Positions 63,909-64,000 of a stretch of 64,000 nt of DNA are shown one piece after another (within the stretch, counting starts at the first letter, position 1; every line of letters starts with the position of its first letter). Where the stretch lies: assembly GCA_014727835.1 (NCBI GenBank), contig WJMT01000129.1, forward strand, positions 1-64,000, in the 5' to 3' direction. This stretch comes from Candidatus Aminicenantota bacterium (GTDB lineage: Bacteria > Acidobacteriota > Aminicenantia > Aminicenantales > Aminicenantaceae). The notes beneath the pieces are model-generated. The model was not told where the DNA came from and did not search any database. It saw only the letters and a list, made by a program, of their open reading frames with translations. The position numbers and the translations under genes were made by a program.

Positions 63909-64000
63909 CTGAGACTCCTTCTTAGAGTGATTTTTTTATTGTTCATCTGTTTTGTTCTTAATCCAAATTATAATACTTCTTCTTGAGTTCTTCTTTTTTT

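Overview
The window looks like chromosomal DNA of a Gram-negative, probably anaerobic, peptide-degrading bacterium. Gram-negative: O-antigen ligase, a LolA-like carrier, an RND/MMPL exporter and many exported enzymes. Anaerobic and peptidolytic: M14, M42 and large sortilin-like Asp-box proteins, a Tat-type Fe-S aldo/keto reductase, a full glycine cleavage system, and a MetH lacking the reactivation domain. The paired Asp-box proteins, split GcvP and moderate GC would suit the Acidobacteriota/Aminicenantes neighbourhood. That placement is inference; the window has no rRNA to test it.

Layout. 1-7.1 kb: a surface-polysaccharide and export region (O-antigen ligase, TPR protein, secreted protein, nucleotidyltransferase-like protein, ABC-2 exporter). 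7.1-7.6 kb: a gene-free stretch full of repeats. 7.6-12.5 kb: translation genes rsmD, rpmE, prfA and prmC, then an HD-GYP phosphodiesterase. 12.7-16.1 kb: an acidic coiled-coil protein facing a GAF-GGDEF-PilZ cyclase. 16.2-17.3 kb: a RAYT transposase between perfect inverted copies of a 34-bp repeat, then tRNA-Arg. 17.3-21.6 kb: nuclease, transketolase, gltX. 21.6-34.6 kb: an exported protein-processing region with two sortilin-like proteins around a GlcD-type oxidase, two M42 proteins (one without metal ligands) and an M14 carboxypeptidase. 34.9-35.2 kb: a large-type SRP RNA with an Alu domain. 35.2-39.8 kb: Fe-S aldo/keto reductase, DapA-family aldolase, zincin, CobO, serS and tRNA-Ser(TGA). 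39.8-46.2 kb: a minus-strand lipid cluster (diacylglycerol-kinase-like enzyme, CrtC/AttH-like domain fused to a polyprenyl synthase, MMPL exporter, LolA-like carrier). 46.2-49.5 kb: a small transcription unit with a 17-codon ORF, DUF2061, tRNA-Ser(GCT), DUF711 and a degenerate GGDEF protein. 49.5-61.7 kb: short MetH and argS on the minus strand, then gcvT-gcvH-gcvPA-gcvPB-glyQ-glyS on the plus strand. 61.8-63.9 kb: a PilZ protein and a flavoprotein of the fumarate reductase type.

The most unusual material is a set of dispersed non-coding elements and the lipid cluster. Repeat family 1 is about 170 bp with a hairpin that covaries between two copies. One copy sits inside an exact 25-bp direct duplication that keeps the stop codon of one gene and the start of the next. 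Family 2 is about 220 bp and interrupts the gcv operon. A 34-bp RAYT-linked repeat occurs five times, often at 3' gene ends. The lipid cluster joins a CrtC/AttH-like domain to an isoprenyl diphosphate synthase, translationally overlapped with an exporter and a periplasmic carrier. Several genes, notably gltX, serS and argS, seem to have leaderless or very short leaders without a Shine-Dalgarno site, while others have strong ones.
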